DNA of 13,055 nt from the NCBI GenBank assembly GCA_050701635.1, contig JBOGDF010000142.1, positions 1 through 13,055 of the forward strand. The letters are read 5' to 3'. The translations under genes were made by a program, and so were the position numbers. Origin of the DNA: WHSM01 sp050701635 (GTDB taxonomy: Bacteria; Actinomycetota; Actinomycetes; Mycobacteriales; Micromonosporaceae). Position 1 is the stretch's first letter; every line of letters begins with the position of its first letter. This document shows positions 12,198-13,055 of this stretch, piece after piece. The notes beneath the pieces are model-generated. The model did not search any database and was not told where the DNA came from. It worked only from the letters and a program-made list of their open reading frames with translations.

Positions 12198-12296
12198 GCC
12201 CCGGCCCGGCGAAGTCGGCGGGGTCAACCGCGAAACCGTACCGGCATGCCATACGTGTGGTGCTCGACAGTGACAGAACGGACTGGCGGGGTGACG

Positions 12297-12482
12297 ATGC
12301 ATGCCGTGACGAAAGCGCTCGATGAGGACGGTGATCCCTACGTAATGGGTGGTCTGCTGGTCGAGTCGCACGACGGTCCCGACTTCACGAGCTGGGAGAT
12401 CCGGGACGGCACCGCGCGCCTGACATTCGGCAAGGACGTCCGCACCTTCCACTGGAACGGCTCGAAGTTCGTCCGGCAGTAA
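12297..12482 (+). CDS. small conserved-looking protein, function unknown
   Basis: 61 residues from the ATG at 12297: MHAVTKALDEDGDPYVMGGLL, then VESHDGPDFTSWEIRDG, TARLTFGKDVRTFHWNG and SKFVRQ. The alternation of hydrophobic and charged residues suggests a small all-beta domain; I do not recognise it. The reading frame keeps the high-GC wobble pattern up to its stop. GGCGGGG lies 5 nt before this ATG. In-frame alternatives are GTG at 12291, GTG at 12270 and ATG at 12246, none with a better signal. A strong 67-bp hairpin follows 3 nt after the stop. Confidence 0.6.
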   Translation: MHAVTKALDEDGDPYVMGGLLVESHDGPDFTSWEIRDGTARLTFGKDVRTFHWNGSKFVRQ

Positions 12483-12485
12483 CAC

Positions 12486-12552
12486 CAAGATCGCGAATTC
12501 GGGTCCGGATGTGCACTCCGACTGCACATCCGGACCCGAATTGCTGATCTTG
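12486..12552. repeat. 67-bp palindrome with perfect 20-bp stem; possible terminator
   Basis: Arms 12496-12515 and 12523-12542 are perfect complements (20 bp) around a 7-nt loop. After a 3-nt mismatch, a further 7-bp stem (CAAGATC 12486-12492 with GATCTTG 12546-12552) closes it. It starts 3 nt after the stop of the small gene. It is far longer than a usual terminator stem and shares the CAAGATC/GATCTTG end with the palindromes near 5 kb, so it may be an interspersed repetitive palindrome that also ends transcription. Confidence 0.8.
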
Positions 12553-12728
12553 CCTTCCAGGGTGAGTGGGCACGGCCCGTACCTCGCGGGGGGTACGCCG
12601 CGACCCGGGGCTGCGTCGGGTGGCGTACCCAGGAAGCCTCTGGCGGACCGACGACGGGGCTGACACCTACGGCACACGATCTCGGCAGACGGCGCGCACC
12701 AGGCGGGCCGACACCAAAGGAGATCGTG

Positions 12729-12998
12729 ATGTTGGCAGAGATGGCGAGTTTCGCCGCGTACGCGCACCCGCACCCCGGCTGGGACGGCAACGGCCCGGGC
12801 GGACCGGGCTGGTGGCTCATCTTCCCGATCCTGTTCTGGACGGCGGTGCTGTCCGTGATCGGGTACGTGATCTACCGCAGGTCCCCGAAGGTCTCCGCCC
12901 GTACGTCGGCCGAGCGCACGCTCGCCGAGCGGTACGCCAAGGGCGAGATCAGCGCCGAGGAGCTGGCCGAGCGGCGCAACGTGCTGCGGGGCAAGTGA
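12729..12998 (+). CDS. single-TM protein with C-terminal SHOCT domain
   Basis: 89 residues. A short N-terminus with HPHPGWDGNGPGGPGWW is followed by one membrane helix (about 28-50, IFPILFWTAVLSVIGYVIY). The cytosolic SHOCT motif (about 60-87, TLAERYAKGEISAEELAERRNVL) follows. SHOCT is a short domain found at the ends of many unrelated proteins and thought to aid oligomerisation or localisation; this membrane-SHOCT form is common in actinobacteria and has no known function. The ATG at 12729 has AAAGGAG with a 6-nt gap. A GTG 3 nt earlier would be too close to that site. The stop overlaps the next gene's ATG by 1 nt, so the two are likely an operon. Confidence 0.85.
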   Translation: MLAEMASFAAYAHPHPGWDGNGPGGPGWWLIFPILFWTAVLSVIGYVIYRRSPKVSARTSAERTLAERYAKGEISAEELAERRNVLRGK

Positions 12999-13055
12999 TG
13001 ACCGGCACGACAATGACCGGCACGGCAATGACCATCGCGGGCGGCGGCATCACCG
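12998..13055 (+). CDS. start of an unidentified gene coupled to the SHOCT gene, partial
   Basis: An open frame begins at the ATG overlapping the SHOCT stop (TGATG) and runs off the window: MTGTTMTGTAMTIAGGGIT. Three ATGs occur 15 nt apart inside a short direct repeat, so the true start is one of 12998, 13013 or 13028. Too little is visible to name it. Confidence 0.5.
   Translation, partial: MTGTTMTGTAMTIAGGGIT
12999..13028 (+). repeat. 15-bp tandem duplication at a start codon
   Basis: ATGACCGGCACG(A/G)CA occurs twice in tandem (12998-13012 and 13013-13027) with one difference, followed by a third ATGACC. Each unit carries an in-frame ATG. Confidence 0.65.

Noticed and set aside
12223..12228. 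GTTGAC as a -35 for the three-TM gene
   Set aside because: The 25-nt gap to the -10 is too long for a normal promoter.

Overview
The window is about 72% GC. Wobble positions are almost all G or C, GTAC-containing codons are very frequent (gcgtac, cgtacc), and GTG starts, SigE-type sigma factors and secreted SH3/glucosaminidase proteins are present. This points to an actinobacterial chromosome, most likely Micromonosporaceae (Micromonospora-like). That assignment is inferred from composition and protein style, not from a search.

Layout. (1) 1-4320, housekeeping: the 3' end of a baeRF2/Rv2629-like gene, oligopeptidase B, then on the minus strand a catabolic threonine dehydratase-like enzyme followed by a UPF0114/YqhA membrane protein. 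(2) 4426-6435, cell surface: a small secreted four-cysteine protein (minus) and a secreted double-SH3 glucosaminidase (plus) diverge from a roughly 47% GC intergenic island that carries and adjoins GATCTTGGG-type inverted repeats. One 56-bp palindrome lies inside the coding region for the glucosaminidase signal peptide. (3) 6587-8769, a regulatory cluster: a stand-alone XRE-type HTH protein, an ECF (SigE-family) sigma factor with no canonical start codon, and a one-TM protein with five Asp-box motifs whose start overlaps the sigma stop. (4) 8771-10331: a two-CBS protein very close to mycobacterial Hrp1 (minus), a 163-bp near-palindromic MITE-like element flanked by TA, and a four-TM protein with a Pro/Gly tail (plus). 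(5) 10380-12184, minus strand: a PEP mutase/isocitrate lyase superfamily enzyme, a VapBC toxin-antitoxin pair of lower GC, and a three-TM protein. (6) 12246-13055, plus strand: a small unknown protein, a 67-bp hairpin, a TM-SHOCT protein and the start of another gene coupled to it.

How the genes relate. Most genes are single or paired units. Clear coupling is seen for the sigma factor and Asp-box protein (1-nt overlap), vapB and vapC (13-nt overlap), and the SHOCT protein and terminal gene (1-nt overlap). At least four genes have a TANNNT -10 hexamer ending 6-7 nt before the start codon, which suggests leaderless transcription. I found no tRNA, rRNA, CRISPR array, phage module or complete transposase. 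The most interesting structure is non-coding or overlaps coding sequence: the MITE-like palindrome that abuts a promoter, the palindrome in a signal-peptide region, and the HTH / stop / sigma-factor arrangement.
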